64,000 nucleotides of DNA from Niabella sp. (lineage in GTDB: Bacteria; Bacteroidota; Bacteroidia; Chitinophagales; Chitinophagaceae), in the NCBI GenBank assembly GCA_027493055.1, contig JAPUDO010000087.1, positions 100,097 through 164,096 of the forward strand. Reading direction: 5' to 3'. This document shows positions 63,607 to 64,000 of this stretch, one piece after another. Under the pieces are notes generated by a model. The model was not told where the DNA came from and did not search any database. It worked only from the letters and a program-made list of their open reading frames with translations. The stretch's first letter is position 1. Each line of letters starts with the position of its first letter. The position numbers and the translations under genes are program-made.

Positions 63607-64000
63607 TTACTTTTGAGTATATCCTGATGGTACTGAGAATGGGGTGCTTACCTGCCCATCAAATTCGTAAGATCTGAAATCAAGCTTTATGGTAATATTG
63701 GTTTTATAGTTTACGGCAATATCCCTGCGTGTTGAAAAGTTACGTCCCGCAACATTTGTATAATTATTATACGTCAGCAGCGCGCTCCTGTTTTTAGAAG
63801 GATCCGCATCGCTGAGCTTACTTACCGAAGGTAAATAACCTGGCATTAAAACAGTGAGCAGGTTTTTGAAATGTGCATCCTGGGAGGTAACAATATAATT
63901 AGTGCCCTCTTTGGTAAAGCTGGCATCATCTTTATTTACGAATACCGTATTACCAATCAGCAGGTTCTGCAGTGTAGTAAAATCTACAGGCAGGCCAATT
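63607..64000 (-). CDS. DUF4292 family lipoprotein, C-terminal part
   Basis: The gene runs in from the right edge; 131 codons before the stop are visible. The fragment starts IGLPVDFTTLQNLLIGNTVF and ends in VSTPFSVPSGYTQK. The 'LPVDF.TLQ.LLIGN' segment and beta-rich rest match DUF4292, a Bacteroidota lipoprotein family with a LolB-like fold that commonly sits just before an envC-like gene, as here. Its signal and lipobox lie outside the window. It forms an operon with the EnvC-like gene (14-base gap). Confidence 0.78.
   Translation of the reverse strand, partial: IGLPVDFTTLQNLLIGNTVFVNKDDASFTKEGTNYIVTSQDAHFKNLLTVLMPGYLPSVSKLSDADPSKNRSALLTYNNYTNVAGRNFSTRRDIAVNYKTNITIKLDFRSYEFDGQVSTPFSVPSGYTQK

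Overview
The window comes from a member of the Bacteroidota, most likely the family Chitinophagaceae. Three things point there. The promoters carry the Bacteroidota -7 box TAnnTTTG and lack Shine-Dalgarno sites. The families are typical of the group: a TonB-dependent receptor with a carboxypeptidase-like N-terminal domain, GLPGLI, DUF3810, DUF4292, DUF6515, LytS/LytTR two-component proteins, RES/Xre and short LeuA. The gaps between genes are full of short degenerate repeats. The DNA is all chromosomal in character; I see no rRNA, tRNA, CRISPR array, prophage or complete insertion sequence.

Layout. 1-4.3 kb: end of an amidohydrolase, an S9 peptidase and a TlpA-like thioredoxin protein. 4.4-6.8 kb: trpB-trpA on the minus strand, preceded by a 19-codon leader peptide with a Trp-Arg-Trp motif. 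7.2-10.4 kb: a DUF3810 membrane metallopeptidase-like protein and rpsA. 10.7-11.9 kb: a RES/Xre toxin-antitoxin pair. 12-22.4 kb: an Oar-like TonB-dependent receptor, an M42 peptidase, a DUF6515 protein, a GLPGLI plus outer-membrane receptor operon and a PepSY-like protein. 22.8-25.5 kb: a LytS-type kinase and LytTR regulator. 25.6-33.2 kb: gltB-gltD and ilvA. 33.4-40.1 kb: an unusual surface protein, a methionine aminotransferase, a TfoX-like protein, a small lipoprotein, a double ABC ATPase, an antitoxin with a broken toxin, and an S41 peptidase. 40.4-49.0 kb: one long minus-strand branched-chain amino-acid cluster (leuA-ilvD-ilvB-ilvN-ilvC) with three unrelated genes inside it (ORF6N, four-helix-bundle, DinB). 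49.2-64 kb: a helical-repeat protein, phosphoglucomutase, LLM oxidoreductase with EamA exporter, glutaminyl cyclase, methyltransferase, IscA-like protein, Tex, a 2Fe-2S reductase, an EnvC-like protein and the end of a DUF4292 lipoprotein.

Together the metabolic genes make Trp from indole-glycerol phosphate, assimilate ammonia into glutamate, and make Ile, Val and the first leucine intermediate. Glutamate from GltBD feeds the transaminations.

The most striking non-coding signal is a set of tandem repeats with a strict 7-bp period in about ten gaps. The unit differs from site to site, and several arrays start at or within a few bases of a stop codon. A second layer consists of palindromic REP-like elements, two of which lie in frame inside genes (trpA and the ABC ATPase linker). 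The trp leader peptide, a surface protein whose C-terminal domain is split by a predicted membrane hairpin, and a 197-bp element with inverted ends are the other main observations. Positions were read by eye; no database search was run.
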